Positions 11,592 to 23,800 of a stretch of 64,000 nt of DNA are shown in pieces. This DNA is from Lunularia cruciata (Eukaryota; Streptophyta; Marchantiopsida; Lunulariales; Lunulariaceae). The translations under genes were made by a program, and so were the position numbers. How positions within the stretch are numbered: position 1 is the stretch's first letter; each line of letters starts with the position of its first letter. The notes below the pieces were generated by a model, which saw only the letters and a program-made list of their open reading frames with translations, had not been told where the DNA came from and made no database searches. The DNA lies in assembly GCA_948567375.1 (NCBI GenBank), contig OX419757.1, positions 39,308,001 through 39,372,000 of the forward strand, written 5' to 3'.

Positions 11592-13505
11592 GCATTCCAA
11601 AAGTTGAAACATATGGTGTCTTCAACCACATGATCCTCCACTACCTTGTGTGGTTGATTTTGATGCTTCTAAATTTGCCATTGGAGCTATGTTATTGCAA
11701 GAATTTATCAATGGTTTACATCTTATTGCCTTTGTGTGTCACCAACTAAACACCATAGAAAGGAATTACTCTACTTGAGGTCAAGAACAACTAGCAATGG
11801 TATATGCCACTAAGGTATGTAGGCATTATCTCTTGGAGAAACAAAGGATAGTGCAAATTAATCACAACCCTTGTTGCAAACATTACATTTGGAGCACATG
11901 AAGAGTCAACATCATCAATGGGAAGAACAACTATAGTTGTTTTTGACCTTAAACTTGAGTACAAACCCAATAGGTTCCATGTCATCCTTGATGCCCTATC
12001 ACAACAACCTTATTTGAAGTCTCATCCTCTCATCACGGCAGCAATTACAACAATGTCAATTGACTCAAAATTAAAAATTGAGTTTCGGACCATTTTACAA
12101 CAAGATCCCTTCTTTCAAATGGGACAAGGTTGTCTTATTTCACACAAGAAGGAATATAAAAATTTCTCCTTCAAGGAAGGCCTTTTATTTTATGAGAACC
12201 GGATCTATGTTCTAGCCAAGGGTGATCTACAACTTGTGTGCCTTCAAAAATCCCATGACTTACCAATCGCTGGTCATATGGGTATGGACAAGACCTTGGG
12301 TACCCTACAACTCCAATAGTGATGGCCCAACATGGCATGAGATGTTCAAGAGTTTTTCCAATCTTGTGAGAGCTACCAGTGCAATAAGGCCATAAACCAA
12401 AACCAAGTGGACTCCTTCAACCACTTCACATCTCAATTGCTCAATGGGAATATGTGAGTTTAGATCTCATCACATCCTTGCCCAAGACAAAGCAAGGTCA
12501 CATACTAATTGTGGTGTTTGTTGATAAGTTTAGAAAGTAAACCCATTTGGCACCAACCCTTGATACAATGGATGCTCCAACATTTGCCCATATCTACTTT
12601 GATAATATCTTCAAGCATCATGGGATGCCTAGTGTACTCATCTTTGATTGTGATCCTCAATTCACCAAAAAAATTTGGCAAGCACTCTTCCAATTACTTG
12701 GCACCAAGCTTGCTTTGTCCACTACCTATCACCCTAAAAATGATGTACAAACTAAACATGAAAATTGCACCTTAGAAGAAATACTTTGTGCCTTTGTCAA
12801 AGTTCACCATACCAATTGGATGAATGTCTTGCAGTTGTTGAGTTTACCTACAATAATTCCAAACAAGCAAGCATCGGATTCTCTCTCTCTTCTTCCTTAA
12901 TTTTAGCCAATACCCACTTGTTCTAGATTCCTTCTTACTCCTCAATCTTATGTCTCTCATATTTCCACCTTCTTGACCACAATATCCCAATCTCTACAAT
13001 AAGCCAAATCTCATCTTTTTGTTGCTCAAAATTGTCAAAAACAATATGCAAACCAACATTGTCATGATCTCACCTTTCAACTCAATGATAAGATCATGTT
13101 TTCTTCTAGTAACCTACCCCTCCCACTTGATACCCAATTTTGTAAACTTGCTCTTGATTGGATAAGTCCACTTGATGTCACCCAAATCATTTCTCCTATT
13201 GCTTATCAACTTGCCTTGTCTTGTCATATGCAAATCCACCCTATCTTTCATGTTTCCAAGTGAAACCCTTTGTTTTTGATCCATCTTCCTTTTCTTCTCA
13301 TATCCAACCCATCTCCTCTTCATGTTATTATCAACAATCATGAGGAGTATGAAGTTTGTAGTATCTTTGCACATCGTCACATTCAACATGGCCACCAATA
13401 ATATATTGAGTACAAAGTCCTTTGGAAAGGCTATCCCCTTCATGATGTCACTTGGTAGCCTCTTTCTCATCTCTAGAATGCCAAATGGTCATCCAAGAGT
13501 TTGAA
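11592..13505 (+). pseudogene. Copy C RNase H, integrase and chromodomain remnants
   Basis: RNase H pieces (VVDFDASKFAIGA, then the VIL-DALSQQP region) occupy about 11640-12020. Integrase follows: the [16 protein letters not shown] zinc-binding start near 12250-12310, and the core FDNIFKHHGMPSVLIFDCD with the later KLALSTTYHPKND at 12547-12760. In copy C the codon matching the copy B TAA (46570-46572) reads His, in AHIYFDN. Chromodomain-like remnants (EYEV-, EYKV-LWKGYPLHD-like) are near 13340-13460. Confidence 0.75.
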
Positions 13506-13550
13506 GCTTCCATGGTGATGATGACATCACCAACTAGAGGTGGAGGAATA

Positions 13551-14058
13551 TATAACAATATGGAATTTATAGACAAGTTAGTCAAGACAAACAGAGTAAC
13601 AAATAAGCCAAATTAGCCAAGAATTATAAAAATATTCTAGAAGCATCTAAGAAGCTACTCAGTACCTTCTAAGTATCTGATAATGTGCATGCCTAGTGGT
13701 GACTTCTAGGGGAAGCTTCTTGGGAAGCTTCTCGACTAGTTTAACTTGCACGCCAAGTAGGTGGCTTCTAAAAGGAAGCTTTTTGGGAAGTTTCTTGACT
13801 ATTTTAGCTTGTATGCCAAGTATGTGGGTTTTAGAAGGAAGTTTCTCAAAAAACTTTCCGATTAGCTCGTCTTGCACTCTAAGAAGGCAGCTTCTAGGAA
13901 ACTTCTTGAGAAGTTTTTCAAGAGCCTTGTATGTTCCCTATAAATACCAAAGCCCAAGCTCATGCTAGGCATTTGTAGTTTCCCTCATTCAAGAGTCTCA
14001 ATATGATCTTTCACACCGATCTTCCATTCTCATATTTCTCTCCCTTTGGTCTTTTATA
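13551..14058 (+). repeat. Copy C 3' LTR
   Basis: Begins TATAACAATATGG after a purine-rich tract and ends CTTTTATA. At 508 bp it is longer than the 423-bp copy B LTRs, through extra AAGCTTCTAG-type repeat units. A TATAAATACC box near 13940 is followed by the same CATGCTAGGCATT segment as in copy B. Confidence 0.8.
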
Positions 14059-16918
14059 GGGCATACTAGTTCTATCTCATTTTTGTTATATATAGTTGAT
14101 TCTACTTTTGTTATATATAGTTGATTCTACTAACTCCTTAGCTTCTATTAACTCTTTTGCTAGCTCCATATTTTTACATATTCTCCCTTCACAAATTGGT
14201 GATGTTCTTGTTGTCATGGACTCTTTGAAATTTTTGATATGATCTAAATAATAATAATAATAAGATATGATCTAAATAATAATAATAATAATTGGATTGT
14301 ACCATTTGGACCTTTACTTAACAATAATTGGATGGGATAAACAAAATGAGGTAGAAGTAGCATAGTGGCCGTTTCAGTTTGGCCATTTTGGCGGCCCGTA
14401 AAATAAATTTATGGAAATTGTAGGGGACATCTAGTGAATTGTTATGGTCGAGGGTGGAATTCCTTGGATTGTACGGGAGGTACTCTCGTAACTCTATAAA
14501 AGTTAATGGGTGATGCTTTTCATGACCTGTATAAGTTTACGTAGGGATGTCCTGTAGACCCTTGTGCCCGATAAGTCAGGCCAAAAATTACATTAAGAAC
14601 AAATAAAATCTCAACCCCAAAATGACCCCTTTCATAAATGGTCATGATTTGATTTACGGGACTTCATCCAAAATGCATACTTACGGGATGTGTCCATCTC
14701 CCGTTAATTTCAGAACTAAATCCCCCGGAGTCTCTTTGTGGCTCGTTTTAAGATGATTAAAATCATCTTAAAACGAGCGTGAAATCTCGTTTTCAGATGG
14801 TTTTAATCATATTTACGCGATTCGTATTTGCTTAGATTCGCAGGTGCCTAGTGTACGTAGGGTCTTTCGACCGTGCGTGTGGATTGCTCTGTCTACGAAC
14901 GGTTTCTGCTCTCATTTTCACATGTGTACAAAACGTTTTTCACTACAACGCAAACAAAGCAATCACGCTTATATCACTTGGTTCTTGTCTTCAGGCTCCC
15001 TTGTTTCATTGTTCGACAGAAACTTTTGGTGTTGGCTCGCGCACGAAGAATCAAGTCTAGTAATCTATTGACTCATTTTGGATAAGACTCACAAATTTGT
15101 TTTGATTGACTAAGATCATTCTGCTTCTTTTACCTGGACTCTAAGAATAAGTTAGCTTTGGAACGATGTATATCTTAGTATTAAAAAATGTCGACACTCT
15201 TTGAGACGTTGGAATTAGATTAGAATAATTTTGAATGGTCAAGTCTTATGACCCTGGAGGGTGGAGATTGATGTCCACTTTACGCATATGAATTGACATA
15301 TGGATCAGTCTATAAAGATCCAAATCATATAATTATAGGAACTATGCTACAACGAAAGTTTGTGCGGCCTCATCCTTTCGCTAATTATTTTATAATATAA
15401 ATAATGGTTCAGAATTTCTATTCCCTTACTTGTCTTGTAAGTGCGAGAGAGCTTGCTCTATTGGGTTATTGGATGAGTCCCCCCTTGATTATATGTTTTT
15501 TTAAAACATGTATTGTAGTTGTTGTAGGGACTTCTAGTCTCCTATATATTTTAGGGGTGTTTATCATGATAATATAAAATATTGACATCAGCCAAAGAAC
15601 TACTACTATATAAGTTGCACCCATTTGCTCGATGTGCAACTCCTCATTCCACTTCTTATAACTTTTCTTTCTTTTCTCCTTGCAACCTGGTATACTTTTT
15701 TCAGCACCTATGAAATAAAGCATTTCCTTCAATTCTGAACGAAGACAAGCTCATTTCTTAAGGTCCTACTTGACCCTCCTTAGGTTTTGAAGAGTAACGA
15801 AGCATCTTAGCATCATCATATTTGTAAGCCTCTTTAGGACTTGTGTATCGGTTCTTAAAGGCTAGTCTAAACATAGCCTTTACTAAAGACCACATTACTA
15901 TTTTGTCAAATGACAAAACCATCACCAGAATACAAAAGACCTATATATGTGTCTCTTTGCATTCCATTGCATTGGGGACTAAAGGCTGAGCATGGTAGAC
16001 GGGAGGGGTGAAGTACCTTGGAAAAGTAAAGTAAGGAACGAGAACAAGTAAAGCAAGTAAGAATATTTGAATCGTTTTAGATTACTTTACCTAAATAAAT
16101 AAGTGCATCAGCGGTTATTAAATAAAGTATAAACACATATAGCATGATTTTTATTATCATGTCATGAGTGAATTCAATTAATTACCAGCGACAAATGATG
16201 TTTTATGTCGATATATCATTGAAATTTATATTTTACATTTCACTGTATTTCAATTTATTTCATACAAGAAATGTAAAGTGCATTTCAAATCTATATAGTT
16301 CTTATTGGTTATATAAAATTGTCATGTATCACTATTGTTTTAAAAGTATAATCATACAATCTTTTTAGACTCCATCCAAGTAAATAAGGATATTTATGAA
16401 TATGCATAAGTAATATCAAGTGATAAAATTAATCTGAACCAGTAAAGAAACGAGGACTTATTCGGGATTAGTGCTTCACTTTTCATTTTCTAATAGTAAG
16501 TTGGAGTGCATGCCTCGTCTTAACATGACACTATGAACTTTCCAGTAATTCTTTTTTTGATCAAGATCCAATGAAAGAGGATAATAGATCTGAAGACACG
16601 AGCTTTTGCCGGGTATGACTCTTGAATGAAAGATGAATCAAGAATTAGTCAAATCGGCGAATTTGATCATATCCATGTGGGCAATTTCGTCTAAGGATCT
16701 AACTTCTCATTTCCAGTTTGGATACATAGTTTTGGAATTAATTTTCAGTAATTTTTCCATATTCAACTTCATATGTTCTTATGAAAACACACTGCGTATA
16801 TGAATCTCCAAAGAAGTATATCAAATGACTTCAAGCATAATCAAGTCTTCTTCATGTTTTCTCTTTACCCCTCGTTTAGATGAGCGATAACAATGAATGC
16901 AAACATCGCTACCGGCTA
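14059..16918. other. Intergenic stretch, no gene recognised
   Basis: It holds a duplicated TTTTTGTTATATATAGTTGATTCTAC unit (about 14080-14130), duplicated AAT microsatellites at about 14240-14295 and a perfect palindrome at 14741-14778. Reading frames of 60-88 codons are present, including three overlapping ones at 14844-15085, but none resembles a known protein. Confidence 0.55.
14741..14778. repeat. Perfect 18-bp palindrome
   Basis: Arms 14741-14758 and 14761-14778 (GCTCGTTTTAAGATGATT and complement) are separated by AA. A third, imperfect copy follows at about 14780-14815. This could be the end of a small inverted-repeat element. Confidence 0.85.
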
Positions 16919-16945
16919 TGATCTGCTTACCTATCGCAGAGGATA

Positions 16946-17263
16946 GACTTAACCGACCCCATATTAGGCACTTCGACTTGGCCGACCCCATGTTGGCAAA
17001 AAGACTTAACCGACTCCTTGAAGCTTGACCATTGAACCCAGGTACGTCAGTTCTATGTGACAATTGATTCAAACACAGACGATGACAATCTAAATATTGT
17101 TTTTAATATTGCAGGAATATTGTTTGCCAGCACAAGCTCACTTCATGCCAACTATTATTCATGGGTGCCACGTCCGACCGTGCGGCACTTAGGGGTGGCT
17201 AATCCTTTTGCCAACTTGGGTATTGGTAAAGTCGAAGTCCCAAATATAGGGGTCCGTTAAGTC
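16946..17263. repeat. Inverted-repeat element upstream of IMP4
   Basis: Arms of about 53 bp at 16946-16998 and 17210-17263 are imperfect reverse complements (GACTTAACCGACCCC... against ...GGGGTCCGTTAAGTC). Part of the left arm is repeated directly at 17001-17020. This looks like a small non-autonomous TIR or foldback element ending about 350 bp before the IMP4 start, so it may overlap that gene's promoter. Confidence 0.6.
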
Positions 17264-17613
17264 TTTCTCTGTACATACCGATCTAGCGCGTTCCGTTTTG
17301 GAACAAGTTCTGCATAGGGACCAGTAAATATAGTGGTGCTTTGAGTCTTCCAGTGTCTCTCCTAACGACAAGAATCCTACCCTTGCTCCTCAGCTCGTCA
17401 ACCTCAGGAGTTGGGGTGTCCGAGTTTACGACGGTGGTATTGGACTGTGGTACGAGCGCGGCCCTAAACCCCACAACCCTAGTCGATGGAGGTTTACAAT
17501 GCTTGAGGTGCAAAATTCCGGGAGAAGGGGTTGTGTACTAGCGTAGCAGTGAGAATTGAATTGGTCTGGGATCACGACCCAGGGATTGGACTTGAGAGGG
17601 AAAATTGGGAGCC

Positions 17614-20600
17614 ATGATTCGGCGGACTACGAGGTTGCGGAGAGAATATCTGTATCGCAAGAGTTTGGAGGGGAAAGAACGCGCGCTTTATGAGAAAAAG
17701 CGAAGAATCAGACTTGCGCTGGAAGGTAGGTAGACAGCAGTGCTCTATAAGCGCTGTGGGATTTTGTGCTCTACATTGGATTGCTCGTTCACAGTGTCTA
17801 CAACCAGTCAGAATTGGTGTAATGATATTGATGATCGTTTCGACATTATTGTGGCACCAGAGGGGAAGCCGATCCCAACAGAACTGAGAAATGAGGAGGC
17901 TGCTCTCCGAGATGAAATAGATCTTGAAGATGACAACACAGCAGGTAATGGAATTCTTAAGTATGCAGTATGCAGGTGCAGAGATTGAATTGTCTGCTTC
18001 CAAAGTTTAGCATAAGGAAGCCCTCCACTATCCGGCTTACCGCATTGCTTCAAATCTAATTATTATTGTAGCACGTCAAGAGCGACGTCGATATGTACAT
18101 GGGAACTCCCTTACTTCAAACTCCTTTCTGATAGCGATCTAGAAAGTCTGGAATATGTGGGACATCCCATGGTCTTCGTGGACCATCGACTACTTGGTGT
18201 TGGTCTTCTCAGTGTTCTACTCCTTTTTTTTGTGATTATTTGCAGAACTGCGAACTCATATTGACGACGAGTATGCGCACGCTAATGAGAAGGACCCCAA
18301 AATACTCTTGACTACATCCAGAGATCCGAGTAGCAGATTGACCCAGTTTGTCAAGGTAAGGGTTTCTGAGGTGTCAGAAGTAATACTTGAAGACCGTTGA
18401 ATTTGTTAAAGTAAACCTCGATCGTTTTACGTTTCTAGATTAGATGGACTATGCAACACGTCTTAAGTGCTCAATTTCTGGGTTTGTAGTCTTGGTATGA
18501 CCTAGTTGTCTTCAAGACTTTCGGTTTACTTCAACCAGGCACGCAAGAACAAGTGGCGTAAATTGAGTATCTTCTGTGCTGTTCATCCAAGGGGTTTACT
18601 TCACACGTTGGACCGCACAGAACCAATCTATGATAGTTCAAATGCGTATACTGACTTGTTGATCGAACTGTTTTGGTTGAATGCAGGAGTTGAAGATAGT
18701 ATTTCCAAATGCACAACGAATTAATCGAGGAGGACAGGTGCCATAACAACTTGTTTGACCACTATTCATCCATGTAGCTCACAAGTGATGCTACAAGAAC
18801 TCTTTCCTTTTCTTCGGAGGATTACCGTTTATCACATGTCCTAGGTTCTGTGATTAACTAGATTGTATCGGAGGAAGAGAACTGGAAGTTAGGGGTTGGA
18901 CATAGACTTGTGCTTTTAAGAGAGCACTTGAAGTAACTTGCACTCGGACCCGGGCCAAATGCAACACAGTCGTAGGATCTGCCAGTACGTCTCCTCTTAT
19001 GCACCGCCTTCTTTATCCACAATTCAGTTGACTTCAACATCATGTGCCTACTTGGCCGGTGCGGAGTACGGAATTATTTCTAACTAAAGACCATCAGTTT
19101 ATCAAGCACTCAGGAGATCATATCTAGCAGTAGAGGTTTAACCCGAGGTTTTGCCTTCTCGTATCTCAGTTGGGAAAAACCGCAGCCCATTCTACCAAGG
19201 CTGTTTCAAGGTGTACTGATGACAAGTCCTTATCTTTAGAGGACATTAAGAGACACTCTCTTATCTGCGCTATAATTCTTCTGGCCATGTCGTGGCTAGT
19301 TAGGGGTCCCGTACTCATAGAGCACTACCGCAATACAGTAGCTAATAGCAACCTGGCGTCACCAAAATTGATTTTTGCTCTTGTTAATTCTGCAGGTCAT
19401 ATCGGAAATAGTGGAGTCATGTCGATCACATGATTTTACAGACATAATAATGGTGCACGAACATCGTGGAGAACCTGATGGGCTCATCGTGTGCCATCTC
19501 CCTTTTGGCCCTACAGCTTACTTCGGACTTCTCAATGTGGTAGGGTTCCTTCTGTCAACAAAATGATTTTGCACATCCAGTCCGATGTTGGAGGTTTAAG
19601 AGATTGTAATTGTATATCTTGGCCGTTTATAATTAAACCGACCACTGTGGATTAGGTTACAAGACACGACATCAAGGATAAACAAGCTCTAGGAACTATG
19701 TCTGAAGCGTACCCGCATCTCATTCTTGAAAACTTCAGCACTAAGGTATTGGCTTACTTGTTCTTTGTTTAACTGTATTTCAAGCAAGTTTTTCTATTCG
19801 CATTACTTTTGATTATCTGTCATTTCACCATGAGCTTTGGTTAGCAGCTGGTTTCACACGATAATGTTTGCCTGTGTGATGGTATTCTACTAGATACAAT
19901 AGTTGAAACCGCGAAAGAATTGAATGGTAGTCACTGCTTTTGAGTTGCAAGACTATTTCTACAATTTGTGAATGTCATCTAGGCTACGTGCTATGTAACA
20001 CGTGTGGTATAGTGCCGAGTATTAAGTTTAAGCTCATTTGGCCCGTATTGACGGATAGGTGCGGATAAGCATGTGTAAATTCTTCATGAGCAAAGGAACA
20101 CTCCCATTTCTAGGTCTTCCGTTACTGTAAACATTGCTCTGAATATCTTGCGGTGTAATGTGGTTGGGAGCAGCTAGGACAACGAACCGCAAACATTTTG
20201 AAGTATTTGTTTCCAGAACCAAAGGCAGATACGAAGCGAATAATTACCATGGCAAACTCCTCTGACTACATTTCTTTCAGGTTTGTAACATTTCATTATG
20301 ACTTCTGTAGAACGCAGCATGCTACTTTGGTTTCTTTCAAGCTACTGATGTATGTCTGTATTCACATGGTGGACGCAGTCGTTTTCCGCAATTAAATTCT
20401 TGCAAAACCAAATATTCCAAAATTTTCCGTTTACAATATTCCTGCTGGTCATGTACCTCGTCTGGTATAGGGATGCTTAAGTTCTAGTTTTGTCTATTCA
20501 GTTTGTTTTCGAGAGAGCATTTCTCACACCAGTGGTGCATGGACAAATAGGCATCATGTGTATGAAAAGCCGGCTGGTGTGAAGTCTATTGAGTTGAAAG

Positions 20601-20898
20601 AAGTTGGTCCTCGATTCGAACTTCGGCTATACCAGGTCATTACGTTTACCGCTTGCCATTTTATTTATGTCATTCGTATTGTCTCACTGTAGCAAATATA
20701 GAAAATGAAGCCAAGGGGATTTGGCCACCAGTTAGTGTCTAGGATGGATTACATAAAGAATCGGAGATACTAAACTTGTAATGGTTGGTGGTGTTTTTTC
20801 GCCAGATCAAACTGGGAACTATGGACCAAGCAGAGGCCCAAAACGAATGGGTGATAAGACCATACATGAACTCCGCTAGGAAGCGAACGGCTTTATAG
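17614..20898 (+). CDS. IMP4: U3 small nucleolar RNP protein IMP4
   Basis: Brix-domain protein of the U3 snoRNP (Mpp10-Imp3-Imp4) needed for 18S pre-rRNA processing in the nucleolus. Nine exons join in frame: 17614-17725, 17861-17944, 18246-18355, 18687-18737, 19396-19539, 19656-19745, 20174-20280, 20551-20635 and 20806-20898. All introns are GT-AG. The product is 291 residues, the usual IMP4 length. Family landmarks are the N-terminal RLRREYLYRKSLEGKER, then PIPTELRNEEAALR, HIDDEYA, ILLTTSRDPSSRL, ELKIVFPNAQRINRG, DIIMVHEHRGEPDGLIV, HLPFGPTAYFGLLNV, KYLFPEPK, the SDYISFR block, VGPRFELRLYQIKLGT and the basic C-terminus ARKRTAL. The ATG at 17614 matches the conserved start of the family. No frameshift or missing block is seen, so the gene looks intact. 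Confidence 0.95.
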
Positions 20899-21440
20899 TG
20901 GCGAGGGTCACTACGATGAGGATATCCAAAGGAGGTTCAGTGCTTCACAGTTTTGCCCTATTGAGTAATCTTGAAGTTGTAACATAATCAAATCCAGTTC
21001 TCGGTCCAGCCGCTATAATTCTGATCCATATCGATCAAGTCTCCCGTTCTGGTCATTTCACCGCTTATTTGTCTCTGGTTTGATGCCTCTCCGTACTGGT
21101 ATCGACCTGCACATCTTGCGTTGTGATGGGAATGTACCCAACATAGGAAGAGCAATAGCAGATTACGGCAATCACAAAATAATTTGTCTCGTTTGGAACC
21201 TTTATGTGGAGGAAAACTTGCTATGATCTGTCCAGATCTAGTTGATAGTTGGAAGAGCAAAAGCGAAAACGAATGTAAATCGGGTTGCTATCACACTCTC
21301 CCTTAACGCGCTGTTCTTGGCTTAATTCCACTCTTACCTAATCACTATAATCGTAAAACGGCTCCGATGGGTGACCAAAATACGGGTGTTCAATCAACAA
21401 GTATGTCGCTACATACCTACTAAATGAAAAGACTATTACT
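20899..21440. other. IMP4 3' flank, nothing recognised
   Basis: Probably the IMP4 3' UTR and intergenic DNA. No reading frame with recognisable homology. Repeat E fragments begin just downstream. Confidence 0.5.
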
Positions 21441-21459
21441 CCTTATGTTGTTTCTTAGA

Positions 21460-22115
21460 GGGATTGGCTGGTGCATTGCTCTACAGAGTCAGTGGCTGGT
21501 GTAATAGTGTACAGAGTCAGTGGCTGGTGTAATCCATAGGAGAAGCAATCACATTAGTTGATACTTCCTCGTAGTCAGTGGCTGGTGCAATCCATAGGAG
21601 AAGCAATCACACTAGTAGATATTTCCTCAGATGGTCCAGTTGTTTGTAGATGACCGGACTACTTGCATAGCTCGGGTACCTTTAAAGGGCAGATTTCTCT
21701 AGTTGGTTGTAGACTATATGTCATATTCGATGTATCATATATATCGACTCTTTTGGGGCTTAGTTTCATTTTACCCGTTTTGTCTCACCCTCCTACGGGC
21801 TTGATGGGGATCCTTCTGTGTTTTCTCTGCGGTCGCCCTAGTCTCCTCTTAAAGAGTGCAGTGGCTGGTGCAATCCATCGGAGAGCAATCACATTCGCCC
21901 TATTCTCTTCTTAAAGAGGTAGTGGTTGGTGCAATCCATGGGAAAGCAATCACATTAGGGAATGTTTCTTCAATTGTTCCAATTGTGTGTAGATTGAATG
22001 AACTTGCATAGGTTAGGAGCAATAGGGCGGATTTCTCATATAGACTCTATTTGAGCTTAGCCCCATGTTAACTTTTGTCTCTCCCTTGAACTTCTTTCGT
22101 TTTTCCTCAGCGTTC
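21460..22115 (+). repeat. Cluster of dispersed repeat E copies
   Basis: At least two near-complete copies (about 21574-21838 and 21920-22115) are preceded by short truncated left ends. The left end is GTGGCTGGTGCAATCC...AGCAATCACATTAG, met about six times between 21465 and 21930. The middle is AGATTTCTC..AGACTCTA, and the right end is CTTGATGGGG-ATCCTTC...GCGGTCGCC. A reverse copy is at 56089-56311. The ends are not inverted repeats of each other. Confidence 0.7.
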
Positions 22116-22185
22116 AGTCTTAACGAAAAACTACGAAGAGTGTAACCCAAGTAGAAGTGACAGATGACCGGAATATTCCTCTCTC

Positions 22186-22475
22186 TCGATGTCAACCTTC
22201 CCATGCTAGTATGGAAAAGAGAATGATGAGAATATTCTTTCCTCTCGAAGTAAACTTTCGCATGCTAGGATGGAAAAGGAAAAAATGGAAGTAAATTTTT
22301 CCATGCTAGTGCGGAGAGGACAAAATGCACAGAAATGAAAAATGTTTAACTTTATTTTAGTAATATAATAATTATATTTAAAAATCAATAATAATCTCGA
22401 AGTAAACCTTCCCATGCTAGTGTGGACAATAAAATAAAATTGGACTTAAACATCTCCATGCTAGTGCGAAGAGTA
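22186..22475 (+). repeat. Five-copy degenerate CCATGCTAGTG repeat
   Basis: The core GAAGTAAACCTTCCCATGCTAGTGYGGA recurs at about 22186, 22246, 22288, 22398 and 22444 (first copy GATGTCAACC). Spacing is irregular (42-110 bp) and the spacers differ. Not coding. Confidence 0.7.
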
Positions 22476-22499
22476 CAAAATGGATAGAAATAAAACTCT

Positions 22500-23190
22500 T
22501 CGTTACCCTATTTTGGCAATTTTATTTTACTAATGTAATAATTATATTGTACAATTTTTAATAATGTAATTTTTTTAGTAGCATTACTTTAGTAATGTAA
22601 TTAAAATATGAAATTGTTAGATAATGCTAAAATAATACTTTAATAATAAATTCTTAGTAATGTATTGTATTCAAAATATTTAGTACAGTAACAATTTAAA
22701 AATTCGAATAATAAAATAATAATATTTAAAAAATAAATAGAATTACAAATCTTGTTCCCTGGATGCTTACGAGAAACTTTAAAGTCCAAGTTTCCTACAG
22801 GTGATATTTCTCGTACAGAAGGAGATGATTATGCACCGGAGTAACTTATGTTGAAAGTGATTGAAAGTTGATTTGCTAGAGAAATCGGATATTACTATTC
22901 GCAGCAACATGGTTCCATGAGAAGATGTACTCTCGTACATGCAATCTTCTCATTCCCTCATTGAGATAACCTTTGGAAGAAACCCGTTGTTGCTTACATT
23001 CGAAGCACATGAAATGTTAAATGTTTAAAAGGTAGAACACAGATCCAAGCCCGTAAGAGCTTGAAAACAAATAATTCTCGGGGTAGCCATCCGTTCTCCT
23101 ATGGCTCTCGAAAGATGACACCATCAAAATAGTCCAAACATGAAGATGACGAAATCACTCCCTTCACACGAAAGTAAGGAGAGGTGCGCA
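22500..23190. other. AT-rich spacer upstream of the peptidase gene
   Basis: Dominated by TAATAATAA-like sequence to about 22740, then mixed composition. No gene recognised. Confidence 0.5.
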
Positions 23191-23203
23191 TCCTCGAGCG
23201 AAA

Positions 23204-23231
23204 CTGGTACCTGGTACCTGGTACCTGGTAC
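23204..23231 (+). repeat. Four tandem CTGGTAC units
   Basis: Exact 7-bp unit repeated four times. Each unit junction contains GGTACC. Confidence 0.9.
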
Positions 23232-23309
23232 AACGGGACGATGCGCAGTCTGGCAAACTCACAAAGCACTTGGGGAAAGCACGCACACAACTCTTTCTTC
23301 CTGATGAAG

Positions 23310-23399
23310 GGCAGCATTCATGAGTATCAATCTCGTACCATATTGATATCGGATGGCAGCATTCATGAGTATCAATCTCGTACCATATTGATATCGGAT
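23310..23399 (+). repeat. Exact 45-bp tandem duplication
   Basis: Two identical 45-bp units (23310-23354 and 23355-23399), each starting GGCAGCATTCATGAG and ending GATATCGGAT. It lies about 400 bp upstream of the peptidase start codon. Identical units suggest a recent duplication. Confidence 0.9.
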
Positions 23400-23800
23400 G
23401 ACAGATTGGTTGGTGGTTCCAGATGCGTTGCACATCCTGTTATGAGGAACACGAGCAAGACTCGACGCTCAAGCTAAGTTCGGTTCTCGACATATGGAGA
23501 AATTAATGCCAACTGTTTAGTCCACTGTTCTAAGACTGTCTCAAGGTGTATAAAGATAAGTATTTTAATTGCAACATTCAGCTCGAGGTCGAGAGATATA
23601 CTTGCGAATTCGATCGACAGTGCAGCGGAAGAATTGGTGTTTGATTAGTCAGTCTGCGAACATATCAATTTGCTCATAGGTGAGGTGAGGTGGAGCTATG
23701 GATGATGAACAGAAGGGAGAGCGGTGGTGTCTACGATGTGAAGGAGATTGATACATTTTCTCACACTTTCATCTCTCATCGATGATTTGAGGAGGACAGT

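Larger units (their letters stand above)
8460..14058 (+). mobile_element. Old Ty3/gypsy chromovirus, copy C (decayed)
   Basis: Same family as copy B at 42316-47958, but heavily mutated. The truncated 5' LTR begins TGTACCAATATGG at 8460 and breaks off near 8685, directly next to gag sequence, so the LTR end and primer site are deleted. Gag remnants run about 8700-9375, protease 9380-9700, RT 10.0-10.84 kb, RNase H 11.59-12.0 kb, integrase 12.0-12.9 kb and chromodomain about 13.33-13.50 kb. The 3' LTR is 13551-14058. A solo family D LTR splits the RT-RNase H region. Many stops and frameshifts make it inactive. Terminal TG/CA have decayed to TA at the 3' LTR. Confidence 0.85.

Noticed and set aside
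13551-14058. Target duplication for copy C
   Set aside because: Bases before 8460 (GAGTTA) and after 14058 (GGGCA) do not match; the ends have decayed or rearranged.
14844-15085. Three overlapping plus-strand frames of 69-75 codons
   Set aside because: Open in all three frames of a short stretch, with no recognisable protein in any of them; treated as chance.
17572-18003. 143-codon minus-strand frame
   Set aside because: Antisense shadow of IMP4 exons 1-2, whose splice-consistent translation matches the family.
21460-22115. CRISPR-like spaced repeats
   Set aside because: Eukaryotic context, irregular spacing and matches to a dispersed repeat elsewhere in the window.
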